Source: Aculops lycopersici (Eukaryota; Arthropoda; Arachnida; Trombidiformes; Eriophyidae). From it: a stretch of 64,000 bases of DNA. Under the pieces are notes generated by a model. It did not search any database. It had not been told where the DNA came from and was given only the letters and a program-made list of their open reading frames with translations. Positions 9,608-21,700 of the stretch are shown here, piece by piece (the stretch's first letter is position 1; each line of letters starts with the position of its first letter). The stretch lies in assembly GCA_015350385.1 (NCBI GenBank), contig WNKI01000002.1:8334947-8398946 (forward strand). Direction: 5' to 3'. The position numbers and the translations under genes are program-made.

Positions 9608-12600
9608 TTAGACTGGTGTTGAGGTTGATGATTTAAGTGGTACGACAATCATTGCAGGATTATCATGTTGTTGCCTTCTGTTGTTGCTCATATCAATCCT
9701 ATGGTGATTCTCTTGATCTGTTCTTCCTGTTGCTCCTCTCGAGCTAGCCAATCCAGCTCGCTCGTCGTCTTCGAAACTATCGTTTAGATTGTTATTATCA
9801 CAATTGTCGCCAGCATCGCCATTCTTTCTTTTGAATGACTTGTTGTTTATCGAGTTCTTGTTGAATGCGCCATTCTTATCGGCATTATTCTCATTGTTTG
9901 GCTCGTACTCTTTCTTGTGTGCCGTCCAACAATAGCCTAAGTAATGTCTTCTCAGTAACATAAAGATGAGTAAGAATATGAATGTAGTCAATATGATTAA
10001 TAATATAATAACAACCCACAATTTATCACTATTTTCCATGAGATCCTTGAGAATAGAGTGGAAAGTGTCATCATTTTGGCTGCTGTAATCATCATTGCTA
10101 GTGGAGGTCGTGACATTTCCTTCTGCATTCGATTCGCCTCGACCTAGCGATCCAAATTTATAACACCTGGCAGTGGTTGGATCCCAATGGGTTGCATCGC
10201 AGACGCACCTATTGTCTTCGCAATGATGATACTCCGACTCACAATTGCTCGAGTCTGTACAGGTTTTCGGCAAACATTCGGCTCTCTCCACTCCATTCAT
10301 GCTGACCATTAGTTGGCCATAGCCATTAGAGCACAGGCATCCCATGGCTTTGGTGGAACAGTACGCGTTTGCAGGACATTGTGTGTCGAATGTACAACTT
10401 TCGTTTAGTTTGCCTGTGCAGTTGAATTGAAAATGGTTGAGACTTGTTAGAATTGGTAGTGGTGGTTGTTGTAGTAGTGGATTTCATAGCGGAAATGTTC
10501 AAGGTCTCAAGTTTCATTCATCAGCTAGCACTAGCTCCATATTGAGTATGAATAGTAGATGTAGTTATGGTGGAGTACTCACGTTTTGGATGACAATAAT
10601 TGATTCTACTCGATGGGTTGTATATACTGATGCCGTCAGTGCCACAAGAACAAAGCGCCTCCAAACAAATGGAGTTGCCAAGGCATTGTTCGGTGATCGT
10701 GCAAAGTTCGCCAATTTGAGCATCTGTAATCCAAAATCACAATCAATATTCGGTGGCCATTGGAGCAAAAATCATTGTTATGGCATCATGTTGGCAATCG
10801 TCAGATTGTAGTTATGGTTTTCAATTTCAAGTGATCGATCAGTTGATGGTCGTGGTCAAGTTTCATGAGCACAAAGGTTATATCGTCGACAGGCGCGTAG
10901 ACCACAGAAAAAATCATAATCGTACATAAAGTTCATTGTTTTTCAATGCAGCAATGGCGATGATGTTTTTGTCGGCGATCATTATGTCGTGGTGTTCGAC
11001 GTTTCGATTCAGTCAGTTCATATTCGCCAAGATTCAGCCAATGAAGTCGTCGGGTATTCGATGATGTCGACAGGGGCGGTAATATTTCGCAAGTAGGTGA
11101 TATGAGATGAGGAAACCATCGCATCGACAAGTGGTTGTTGATTAAATTCGAGAGCATCAAGTTCATCCCGTAGGTTAGAATGAAGATTCCAGTTGTGTTC
11201 AGAGACCACACACACACAGGAGGTCGGCGCCATTTAAGTGGTTGGTTTTTTAGTTGAGATTATAATAAGTGGCAGATATTTTTAGTGGCCGTCGAAGTCA
11301 TCAAGCGAGTGATAGTAGTAGTGGTAGTAGTAGTGGTAGTGGCGGTAGTGAGTCATCATCATGATTACAGTCGTCGTAGTGAGGCGATTGCAGGAATCAT
11401 AGTTTTAGCATATGTGAGTAGAATGATTTCGAGCCAAGTTGTTGGCGGCAATAATTTTGTTTGGTAAGTGCGTGAATAGTTGTGATGAGGTGTTTGTTTT
11501 GATTGTTGCACCACATTTCAAGGTAGCAACCGAAGAGGGGTAGGATGTTCAGAGGACGCCATTGACGGATGTGACGTGATGTCATGTTGAGACGGTGATG
11601 ATGTTTTATTGGGAAAGGTGAAGGGGGATTCGGTTAGTTCGTATTCTTGATGGGGTTGATAAAAATTCAATCTGTACTCGAGATGAGTATTCGCGAGGAA
11701 AAATGACTTGAGGCGGCGAGTTCACAGTAACTGACCAGCTCAACCGCTAATGATGATGAGAACACGCTGGAGAGTCACTAAGACTTTACGCAACTGGAAT
11801 TCAACAATCTCAAATAAAAGTACCTGCTTTTTATCTAGAATCACACGGTAGACCTGCGCTCTTCATCGCTCATTTAGGCTTTTCTGACGAAACTAGTCTA
11901 CGCTACGCCCTGATATCATCTCCACATACGACCATCTCAATACTGATCATATCTTGCCATAAGATCAATTGATTTAGAAGGTAACGATTGGTCATGTTGC
12001 AGGTGTGGCTAGCCGGCAAAGGTGGCATCGATTTGTCAGAGTTCCTTGCGAGCTCAAATTTGTGGTGTCTATAGCAGATGGATTATCTTGGCTTCGAAGT
12101 TCCTTTTCTAATTGCGTGGGTGTCTCTCAGAATCTGAGTCACAAGATCACATCTGGCCATTAGGTATAGAGATTACTGAGAATTGAGAGACAACCTCGCT
12201 CGCTTTTGCAGGTGTGAGAAGTTCAAACTGATAAAGATTATGATGCTTGGACGCATTTCAATTCGTGCCGTCATCGTGAAGCCGCAGTTTTAGCATAGCC
12301 AACATAAATTCATGAATGCCCATCATGAATTTGTTAATTGGATTTGGATTATGCAAGATCAAGCCGCTAAAGACTAGAACTTGAGCTTTAGTTCGTTGAC
12401 GATAACTACTACAACGATGAACGAATGAATGAACCCAGTGTGTATCCAACTCTCAGGTTAAAACATTTTTAGAGTTTTTATGTGCGACAAGCTAGTCTAA
12501 CAGTTGGCTTTGCGTTATAATTAATGATTTCATTTCAATGAACCAACGCACATACACGCTTCTCATTTCATCAGACGGAAGTAGTTTAAACGAAACTACC

Positions 12601-14551
12601 GGTCACCGAAACTGAAACCACTGAGGCCATAAAATTCTTCACACTTGTCTCACTTGCCACCTGAATGGTCAATGAGCTGGCCAAAACCCAAGAGGAGCAG
12701 AAAACAACGTTCTCGTCGTTGTTGTCTTTGGCCCATAAAACGTCCATCTCAAGCCGGGCGGCAAAAGTTGAATGCATCATTTGCAACGATCAAAAGACTG
12801 CGCGACTAGTGGTTCTGATGGTGATGGCCGCATTGCTAAAGTGACTAACCTGTGATTAGGTAGGTTAACCAAGTCGGTGGAATCAATTTGTAGTGGGAGG
12901 TAAATGACTGAACTTGTTTGTTGGTCTGAAGCGAGGAATTCTTAGGCCTAAGGGTAAATTTGCCAAAATTTGCAGCATTGAATGGAGGCGAGTCGTTGGT
13001 TAGACGATTTGAGTTTAGTTGGCCTTTTTGTTGCTCAAGTTGTTGCCGTATCACTCCACACTAAGGTGAACACATTTTGTTTGTGTATGACTGGATGACT
13101 AACAAAAGTCGACAGTAAATCAAGAACTCGCCTTGAGGACGATTACCGTTTTTGCGGGATAGTCAATCTAGAGACGGGCAACAAGTGGCCAAACTAAATA
13201 AACTGACCAAGCGAGTGGATTTGAGCAGGCAAACTTATATTTTCATATGATAATGTTACGACTTGAACCCAGTTTACCATTCGTTGTGGTTTGTCCTCTT
13301 CACTAGTCCTCATGCTAAGGAGAAGGTCGCGGTCAGTCGATACTTTTTTATCATCATACCGCATTTTGCCTCCGGCGACAACAAAAGAGTAAGAGTCGCG
13401 TCTAGTCTGTCGATTACGGATCTATCTAGTCGTTGCTTCTGAGATTTACATTGAGCTTCAGAACCGCAGAAGGTTAGGGTCCCGGTTCTATCGAGATTGC
13501 AGTAGTTTACGAGACTAATGGATTGAGATAATTACTTCAGATCGCGTTGATGCAGGTTAAGTTTAGACCGTGTCGAGTGGTGTTTGCGCTCTCGACAAAC
13601 ACCAAATTTAGATTAGTTATCATATTTTTCTCGCCATGCTCTTCGAAAACTGAAAAGATAGTGATTAGGGAAACCTTTCTAGCAAATAAGTCAGAGTGAT
13701 TATCGTTATGGTGTCTAGTGCTACTGCCTCTGTAGTGGTGTTTGCAGTTGCAGTCACTGATCCCGCCTGGAATATCACGATAACTCTGATTGACTAGGTA
13801 GTAGTCGAGAGCAAAGCTTGACGAGCAAAGTTTCCCTCTCTCATTCTTATTTCTCAATCCTCGAGGTTACTCATGATTGTCTTTCTTAAATTCTCTCATG
13901 AGAACACTCACTAGTCTCTGGATTCAATCTCTAGAAAGCCTCTAGCTTGATAATAATCCGGCCATCTGATTGAGCTGCCTGATTGATGCCTGACGCAACT
14001 AAAAAAGAGACTAGCACCTAGACTGAAAATTTCATGAGTTCTCATGATAACGATTGAGACGACTGCGACCACAAAAACAGGGGACGAGATTACGTCTAAA
14101 CTAGTTCCATTTTAAATTGCAGATGAGGCGCCGAGGCACTGAGATAAGAAGAAATGGCGGTGATGGTGGTGGTACATTAACAGTGACAAACCGTCGCAGA
14201 AAGGGAAAGCGCGCTCCCCGTTGCCTGAGACGTTTTATGAAAGCAAATGGTAAACAGTCGTCAACGCGCGGCTGCCATTTGTTGTGATGGATGAACTTGT
14301 GGATCAATCTAATGACCGATCTAATTTCCAGTTATCCTCACGCGAGAAAGATTGCTGACGACGACGCCACAACTGCCTATTGCTGTCCACTTTGCGTTTG
14401 TTTGTCTACTGGTGCACTGAGTTGGTAAAAGTGGTTGGGCAAGTGAGGAATCGAATGAAGAGAATAAGTGGCATGGGATCTTGCATTCGTATGCAAGATT
14501 AGCGGCGGCGATTTTGGTTTGCGAGAACGAATGTTAATACATGGGCAGTGT

Positions 14552-14594
<43 letters not shown>

Positions 14595-17500
14595 AGCGTA
14601 CNNNNNNNNNNNNNNNNNNNNNNNNNNNNNNNNNNNNNNNNNNNNNNNNNNNNNNNNNNNNNNNNNNNNNNNNNNNNNNNNNNNNNNNNNNNNNNNNNNN
14701 NNNNNNNNNNNNNNNNNNNNNNNNNNNNNNNNNNNNNNNNNNNNNNNNNNNNNNNNNNNNNNNNNNNNNNNNNNNNNNNNNNNNNNNNNNNNNNNNNNNN
14801 NNNNNNNNNNNNNNNNNNNNNNNNNNNNNNNNNNNNNNNNNNNNNNNNNNNNNNNNNNNNNNNNNNNNNNNNNNNNNNNNNNNNNNNNNNNNNNNNNAGA
14901 GAGAGAGAGAGAGAGCTAGCTGGACCATAGCACTAACTAGCAGCGTAATTGAATATAAATTCCAATGTATAATATATTTGCTCCTCTCGTTTGCGCCTCG
15001 ACTACTGCTGCATTGGCTTCTCCATTTCGAGCGATTTGCAAGCAGCCCGAATGAGGGAAGAGACTAGTCAGCTATTCGTCTTAAACAGCGACAAGCGTCC
15101 AGTTCCTTGCAAAGAATGACGTTGACTACAGTTGCGGCGGTGTCGGCTAGGCAACGCTCGCCATGGCCAGCTACTCGTCTAATCGCTTGATAAACTGATC
15201 CCTCGATCTGTCAGCCTGTTGCTTGGTGTTAGTGGTGGTTGTGGTTGTGGTTGAGGATGGCGACATGTGCGCAAATGTTCTTAGCTCAATAGCAGGGTCC
15301 ATAGACGATCTTCACAGCACTGGGCACACCTGCAACGACAACCAACGTCCGAGATGGCGGCAGTCTCTTACTTGCCTCCTGACTGTTTGCGCGCACCATT
15401 AAATATGCGCGCATATGCAAGTGCGCGAGGAGGAACGGCGCCGGCAAGAGATGAACGGCGGCAAGGACCAAGTATGTAGGCGACCGGCCTCCATCTCGCC
15501 TCTGACATCTACCTGACTTCTTGTGTTTCAGGTAGCAGTAATGATTGTAAAAGAGGAACAGCAAAGTTGGACTAGGATCCCTTTGGCTGTTGTCTATTCG
15601 TGATTCTCTTCTGTTTGCAGAGGAATATCTCATGACACTATGGGACATAAATCAAGGTGTCAGTGGGAGCTAGCTTGCGGCTGGCAAACATTCAACGAAA
15701 GGCTAACTACACATACAGCCGCGAATCAGCGATGTTGTTAAAAGAATTCGCTGCTCATACTTACGGGCCAAACAACGATCCTGATCCTCAATTGGACGCT
15801 CCTTGCCACAGATGCATTTGTTCTCATGGCAAATCTTGTCGCTTCGGCAGTCATCGCTCGACGTGCACTCGGCCGCGGTGGCACCTGTTTTAGTTCATTT
15901 AATATGTTCATTCAGGGTTTGGTGAGAAGGGGAGTTAGTTAATCAATTTACTCTAGCTACTGAGTCGGTCAAGTAGAGAGAAGGGGGGGGTAAGCGCTGA
16001 TCACACTAAGTAAATAGTGTTAACATTAAAACAAGTCAACAATCGTCGCGCCAAGCCGCGCGGATTAGCCAACGATAACAACAAGAAACCAGTTTGATCT
16101 AGGGAGCAGACACTTGTTCTCGAGTCTTACTCTTGTGATGAATGACAGTCATCTCATTCTTTTGAGACCACCACCTTCGCCACCAAAGATATTAACCACA
16201 AACTTATTGGAGAACAAAGAGACTGACTTTTCTAACTCACGGCCACTACCTTAAGTCGAAATGAAGAATGTGAATAAAGCACCTCAAGGCAGGCCGCTCA
16301 GTTGGGCTTGGCCAGGTGATCATATGCAAAGTATATTCCAAGTGTAGTTGTGGTAGTTTTTGTAGATTTAGAGTATCAATTTACTAGGTGATTACATTAG
16401 ACTCCTCGCAGTTGGCGGCTCTAATGAAATGAATGCCTGAGGTGATCTATGATTCTGCCAAAGCGACGGGAAAAAATCTTACGCTCTACCATCTTGTATC
16501 GCTGTAAGTTTTTACACAAAGTTCAGCTTTGTAAAATGGAAAGGTAAACACTCCCACCAAATGATTGAATGCGCGCCTTGCGAGAACGAACTCATAAAGC
16601 GCCCATGATTATTGCTCAGCCTTTTGGTGGGCCTTCAGCGAGTTTGTTGTTTCGTCTGCCAGGTTTAATCGTCGCAGTTGACTTAATGATGATGATGGAA
16701 TGGAAGGCGATGGAATGTCTGATGTTGCCACCCGCTGTTCCACTGTCGCTCGCCGACGAACCAAATAAAAACAATCTAATTTGGGGTGCAGCTCTAGTTT
16801 GGGGCCAGTGCCAGCGGCAACTGAGGCTAGCTGACGACAGACGAAATGCAAGATACGATATCTGCCAGTCATTATTGTGTTAACGATAGTCGCGCGCAAG
16901 TTCCACCACTGACTCACTGGCTATGACACATACGAGCTAAACATAGAAGCTGATAAGACCTGAGACAAAACTAAGCGACTAACCTTCGACTTAGTATGTC
17001 TAATCCTCTTGATCCATCTCCCCTAATTATCTTCCGGCAAAGAGTGTAACAATTAGAGCAAATACTGGTTGAAACAACAGGACTGAACTCCACGAAATGT
17101 AATTTGGCCAACCAGTCAGAAAGCTCGCTCGACGGGGAACTAAGCATTTGACAAGTCAAGTCAAGGTGACCACTTAAATAGTTAGGGCAAAAAAACCAAA
17201 GGGGAAAGGCCAAAAATATTGTGGTGTGGCTCGAAAATATAGCGGGTGAGTCATGCGAGTTTTAGCGTCAGAAGTCGTGACAGTAGTTAAACGATTGCCT
17301 GTCTGGTTGAAAGAATACAGAAAATAAATAGATAGTCAAGTTCATGAAGACTCTTGATGAAGTCAGCGTGAATGTTACACACTAGACACATGTGCTTGCT
17401 AACTCGCTTTGGTTCGTTATTATAACAGACCCACCATCTTCCTCGCGCGAGTGGCGCGACAACTACCTCAAGAGGAAGCAACAGCGGGAGCAGTTGAAGT

Positions 17501-19283
17501 TACGATAATGATGGCAACAACAACAACAATAACAACAACTTTGCAACTGAAATTAGCGTTTGTATTGTGTTACACTCTCGGGTTTTTTGGCTTCAACTTC
17601 TAGAGGGGTTAAAAGGTTTACAGACGGCAGTCTGTCCCTCTAGGCCAGCGGAAGGGTTGAGTTGTGTGGCATACTAAACGACAAATGCAAGAGACTGCTC
17701 GATTGACTCTCCTCACTCTCGCTGTGTGTGCAAATCATACGCTCAATTCTCACTCCTCTTCTCTTCTCGAGAATTTTTATCGAAACTCGTTCTCCGAGTC
17801 TCTCTTCCCGTCTCTAAGTGCAATAGCTTATAAATATATTCTAAGCTTGTCAGTGGAGCACAGGCAAGTTTTGAGTCTAAAACGGATGAAACTAATGGAA
17901 TACCACGCAACGCGAGTCAGATGAAATAAATCGAATAGCGAGTCATACATTTTCTTTGTAAAGTGGCTGATGTTGTCGGTGTCAAGCGACCTTTTTGCTC
18001 CGGCAACTTTATTGTGTGTGTGTGTGTGTGTGTCGCCGTCGATTGAAAGGAAATGCGCAACTCAGGTGACTGTGTCGTCGAGGTTATTATTGTTGCTGTT
18101 GCTTCAACTAAGACTCGGTTTCTCGACACCACCTGTTATGTTGTTGCAGCCTCTGCTATGGTTGCCTGCAGCACTTGGATGGCTGATGTGACTGCTGCAC
18201 TCTAGCTAGCCCCGAAGGCTCTGCTCAAAAGGGTGGGGGCGCGACAGAGCGACGAACGACGGCGGCAGTGGGATTTCGACGAGAAAGAGAGAAAAGGTAA
18301 CATCAGAACAAAACACACACTTGCAGGCGAGTCAAACGGTCTCGGTTAAGTCAGGTTAGGTTAACGAGCGCGCGGGATTGTGGGCGAATCAAAACACAGC
18401 ACCGAGAATGATGTTGGCGACGTCGAAACGTCAAAGTTTTCGGCGTCGTATTCTTAGTTAGTCGTCGCTGAAATTCGCCAACTTCAACGACGAAGCAACA
18501 GCCGCGAATGGAACAACAAGTGGTAGACTTGAGTTGGTTGGCTGGCCTCGCGCTCGCTTCCATACAGCCAACGATAAAACAAAACAAAGCGCCGAAGTTT
18601 TGCGTCAGGTTCAACTCAGCAGGGCGAGCAAACAAACGAACACAGTTGAGGTTAGATGTCGAGATTGAGTTTGCTGCCATGAGGTGAGATAGAATGAATT
18701 GAGTTGAGTTGAGTTTAGCTTTGTAGTCGTCGGGGTTTCGTTGATTTCGTGGAAGTCTTGATGCAAATTGAAATTAAAATAATAAAATTCATAATCAGTG
18801 GTGAGGATGAAATTATCTTGCAAGATTAAATTAGCAAATTAAAGGGGAACACTCACCTTCGGCAAAGAGTAGGAAGTTTGAACTGATGGGCAGTAGAGAG
18901 AGCAAAATCTTGCCACTTGTTGGGGAATTGTTCCCCTGACTACTTCTAGTTAGTTTTGTTGTTGCTGATTGGAGTAAATTGATGATGGTGCTAGCAAGCA
19001 AGAGATTCAAGAGAATCTCGGCCGCAAGTAAACTTGCCGACTTGCTTTTGCTTCTACTATTAATATTTGTGGTTGATTTGTATTTTCTCATTCTGGTAGA
19101 GAATTCAACTGACGATACTGAAACTGAAAAATCTCTTGTTGTTCTCGTGCTATAACTTGCTTTGAATTCGCTGTTGGCCTCTTCTATGTGAACCTCGTTG
19201 GTATGTCCGCTCATTGGAGTAAATTTTGGCGAGCGAACTTTTCCTCCTCTAGTTTGCGAGTTGTTTTCCATCTCGGCCGCCAT
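9608..19283 (-). CDS. Four-EB-module single-pass membrane protein (4 exons, long introns)
   Basis: Reassembled from splice sites. Exon 1 19283-18857 (donor GAAG|GTGAGT), exon 2 15884-15765, exon 3 10723-10583, exon 4 10413-9608. Every junction is phase 1, and each join restores the frame. Exon 1 has a basic stretch then a hydrophobic segment (LLNLLLASTIINLL) that could be a signal peptide or anchor; the in-frame Met in RMRKYKS is an alternative start. Exons 2, 3 and 4 encode one, one and two modules with the pattern C-x5-C-x5-C-x4/5-C-x-C-x11-19-C, typical of EB modules in ecdysozoan cell-surface proteins. One strong TM follows (VVIILLIILTTFIFLLIFML), then a basic, Asn/Asp-rich cytoplasmic tail. 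Roughly 500 residues. Function unknown; a cell-surface receptor or adhesion role is inferred. More EB exons could hide in the introns, because 1-1 phase exons can be added without breaking the frame. Exon 1 is the least certain. Confidence 0.68.
14553..14592 (+). repeat. (GA)n microsatellite, left flank of gap
   Basis: Uninterrupted AG dinucleotides, followed by GCTAGCGTAC and then the N run. Confidence 0.95.
14602..14897. other. Assembly gap (296 N)
   Basis: Run of N. Frames drawn across it are artefacts. Both sides carry (AG)n ending in GCTAGC, so the gap may be an unresolved or duplicated microsatellite junction. Confidence 0.98.
14898..14916 (+). repeat. (GA)n microsatellite, right flank of gap
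   Basis: AG repeats directly after the N run, ending in GCTAGCTGG. Confidence 0.95.
15885..18856 (-). other. Long intron of the EB gene
   Basis: About 3 kb between EB exons 1 and 2. No additional exon recognised. It contains a (TG)n tract at about 18012-18033 and a short G homopolymer near 15985. Confidence 0.5.
18012..18033 (+). repeat. (TG)n microsatellite
   Basis: Perfect TG dinucleotide run, read directly. Confidence 0.9.
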
Positions 19284-19424
19284 CTTGTTTTAGGTGTCCC
19301 AAAATTCGCTGTCGTCTTCTGGTTGCCCCGAACGTGCAACTGGCGACGACAAAGATGGCGACGACGATGATGACAAATTCGCTCCAATTTGACTCCTAAT
19401 TCCTCACTTCTCAATTTGTGCTTA

Positions 19425-19445
19425 TATATATATATATATATATAT
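19425..19445 (+). repeat. (TA)n microsatellite
   Basis: Perfect TA dinucleotide run. Confidence 0.9.
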
Positions 19446-21658
19446 TGTAATCTGTGTGTTTGTCTTGCTGTTCGCCAAACTTGTTGACTTTCCACCAAAA
19501 ATTCGGCGAAAAGTTCGCTCGTGCGCGCGCAACGCAAAAGTCAACACTAGCGCTGGTCCGGCGGTCAAACACCAGAAACCAAGACGCCGAGCTGCAACAA
19601 GAATGCGAGCGAACTTTCACTGCGGATAGCCCCGCGTGTTTTTGTATTGCCAATTTAAGTAGTGCTTCTCGCTCCTCCTTCGCTCTACACCCAGGCGCCC
19701 CTAAATTTATGACTTGCGGCTGGTGTCCGCAATGCAAAGCACGAGGCGCAAACTAGCAAACCCCAATGTTTGCTATCTATTATATTCGCCCGCTCGGGCT
19801 TCCACTCCCAACTGATCGGACGGACCGGCAAGTGCCTAATGCGCGCAAACAAGCTTGCAAATTTCGTTCGCTTGCTTGCTCTGTCGCCAGTACCGCGCCG
19901 CTCAAAGGCGAAAACAAGTGTTGCTTTCTCCCAACTTGATAGTAGGATTGCAAAACTTTCGCGCACCCTAAGAAAAACTCTCCTCCTTGGATCAACCAAC
20001 TAAACGCGTACCGGTGTTGGTTGTATTGCACGCGCAGTCGCAACAATCGTCCAGTTTTCTCTCGCGGGTTCTTCAGGTCGGCTAATCAGTTCAACGTGCT
20101 TGCTTCTGTCGGTCGGTAGGTCGGTCTTGTTTGTTGTCTTGAAACTTTGCCGCCGAATGACTAACTAACTTGCGTGTTGAAATCCTCTTGTTGGTTATTC
20201 AAATTAGAATTTTCTGCTTATTCTGTGTCTTGCGATGAATCTTGCACTGAACCTCGAGTTGAGTCAAGTTAAGTTGTTGCTGTTGTATACTAATTTGGGT
20301 GCTTCACGCTTTCGCTACAACTTTGGCTTCTGTTTCTTGGGGTCGGTTTCTTGGTTTGTGATTTGAAACTCGCATGCGACTCTCCGTTTCCAGTGTGTGT
20401 TTTCAATTTTAGCTCTGAAAATCTCGGCTATCCGCTTGTTTTTAGCCGCACATGCAAGAGAAAAGCGAACGAGATGACGACAACAACTACCACAACGACG
20501 ACAAAAACGAATATACTAATACTAAAACTTCTGCCACAGCGACCACGACGAACCTTGCAGTTTGGGACGCGATGAGTGACTAAAAGCGCGACTCGGCGGC
20601 GACAACGAACGCCGATGGTAAAAGGCATCGGGCGAAAACAACAACAACAACACCATCCAGTAGCGAGCCTCCTATCTTCCCCTCTTTTTTCTAGACTTTG
20701 GTCCCGGTAAAAAGTTGGCTGCTTTCCCCCTTTCGACTCGACGATCTCGCGCAAGCGCATTAGCCGACGGGGTAAGCGTCTTAGCAACACCAACATTCAA
20801 TTCGAACGCTGAGTCTCGCAACAGCTAGCTCGCATCTCGCTAGCTTGCTTATCTACCAAACTCCAACCTTGAGGCGTGAGCGCCGGCGCATTTGTGCGCC
20901 AACATGTGACATCGCAGCGCGGCACGGTGGGTCCAAAGCGATGCCTTGCAACCTGCACGACAACCACCAACACCACTACGATGTCGACATTCTGCTCAAA
21001 GTTCGCAGCAAACTCAAACCAATTTGCTGCTGCTCTTGTTCCATTTCCCGCTAACTCATGAGCTTACCACTCTCTCTCTCTTTATGGCCACCTACCTGCT
21101 CTAGCTGACTACCGTCTTGCGGGGTCTATTCGAGTCTCTCAGTTGGTTGGTTGAGCAAATAGCGAGCGAGTCAGCGAGCAAACCGAAAGCGAATTACCAC
21201 AAGCAAGTCGGTGAGTTACCGAGTTAACCGACAAGAAATCGAGCCCATCGATTCCACTTGACACGAGCTTGGCAACTTGTGAATCGGTGAACCTTGGACA
21301 TCAACGAACGATGGAAAGAGGGTAAAAAGGAGGGGGAAAATCCGCTCGCCCAGCTATTGAGGTCACGTTGAGTCTTGTTTGCGCGCCAGTGCGCGTACAT
21401 TGCGGCAAATCGACTTCCGCTTTGATGACTGCCGCTATAAACGTATATGTTATCCTATTCATCGTTGTCGGCGGCGTCGTCATTTGTTGGCTTCCCTGCT
21501 CGAGTTCACTCTCATGTTTCCGATAGTCATGCAAGCAAATGGAGGCTCCTCTCTCTTACTCTCATCTAACTTTCATATCAGCAGTCAACAGACACGACCT
21601 CTGCGGCCAGCTAAACGGCCACCGAGTTACCTGAGAGAAGAGGCCCATAAGCAAGACG

Positions 21659-21662
<4 letters not shown>

Positions 21663-21696
<34 letters not shown>
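21663..21696 (+). repeat. (CT)n microsatellite
   Basis: Perfect CT run; read as poly-Ser/Leu or poly-Arg/Glu in spurious frames. Confidence 0.92.

Positions 21697-21700
<4 letters not shown>

Larger units (their letters stand above)
10724..15764 (-). other. Long intron of the EB gene, with assembly gap
   Basis: About 5 kb between EB exons 2 and 3. I found no further cysteine-rich exon on either strand; open frames are short and low complexity. It includes (GA)n blocks around an unresolved 296-base gap and a TAG/GTG-rich tract near 11310-11345. Confidence 0.55.

Noticed and set aside
10414..10442. Alternative EB exon 4 acceptor at 10443-10444
   Set aside because: Its phase does not match the exon 3 donor; the CACAG acceptor at 10414-10415 does.
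10326..10517. 63-codon frame overlapping EB exon 4 and its intron
   Set aside because: It is in a different frame from the cysteine pattern; an exon 4 acceptor at 10414 fits the phase of exon 3.
14541..14930. Frames spanning the N gap with Arg/Glu repeats
   Set aside because: They are (GA)n read in frame plus undefined bases; no coding meaning.
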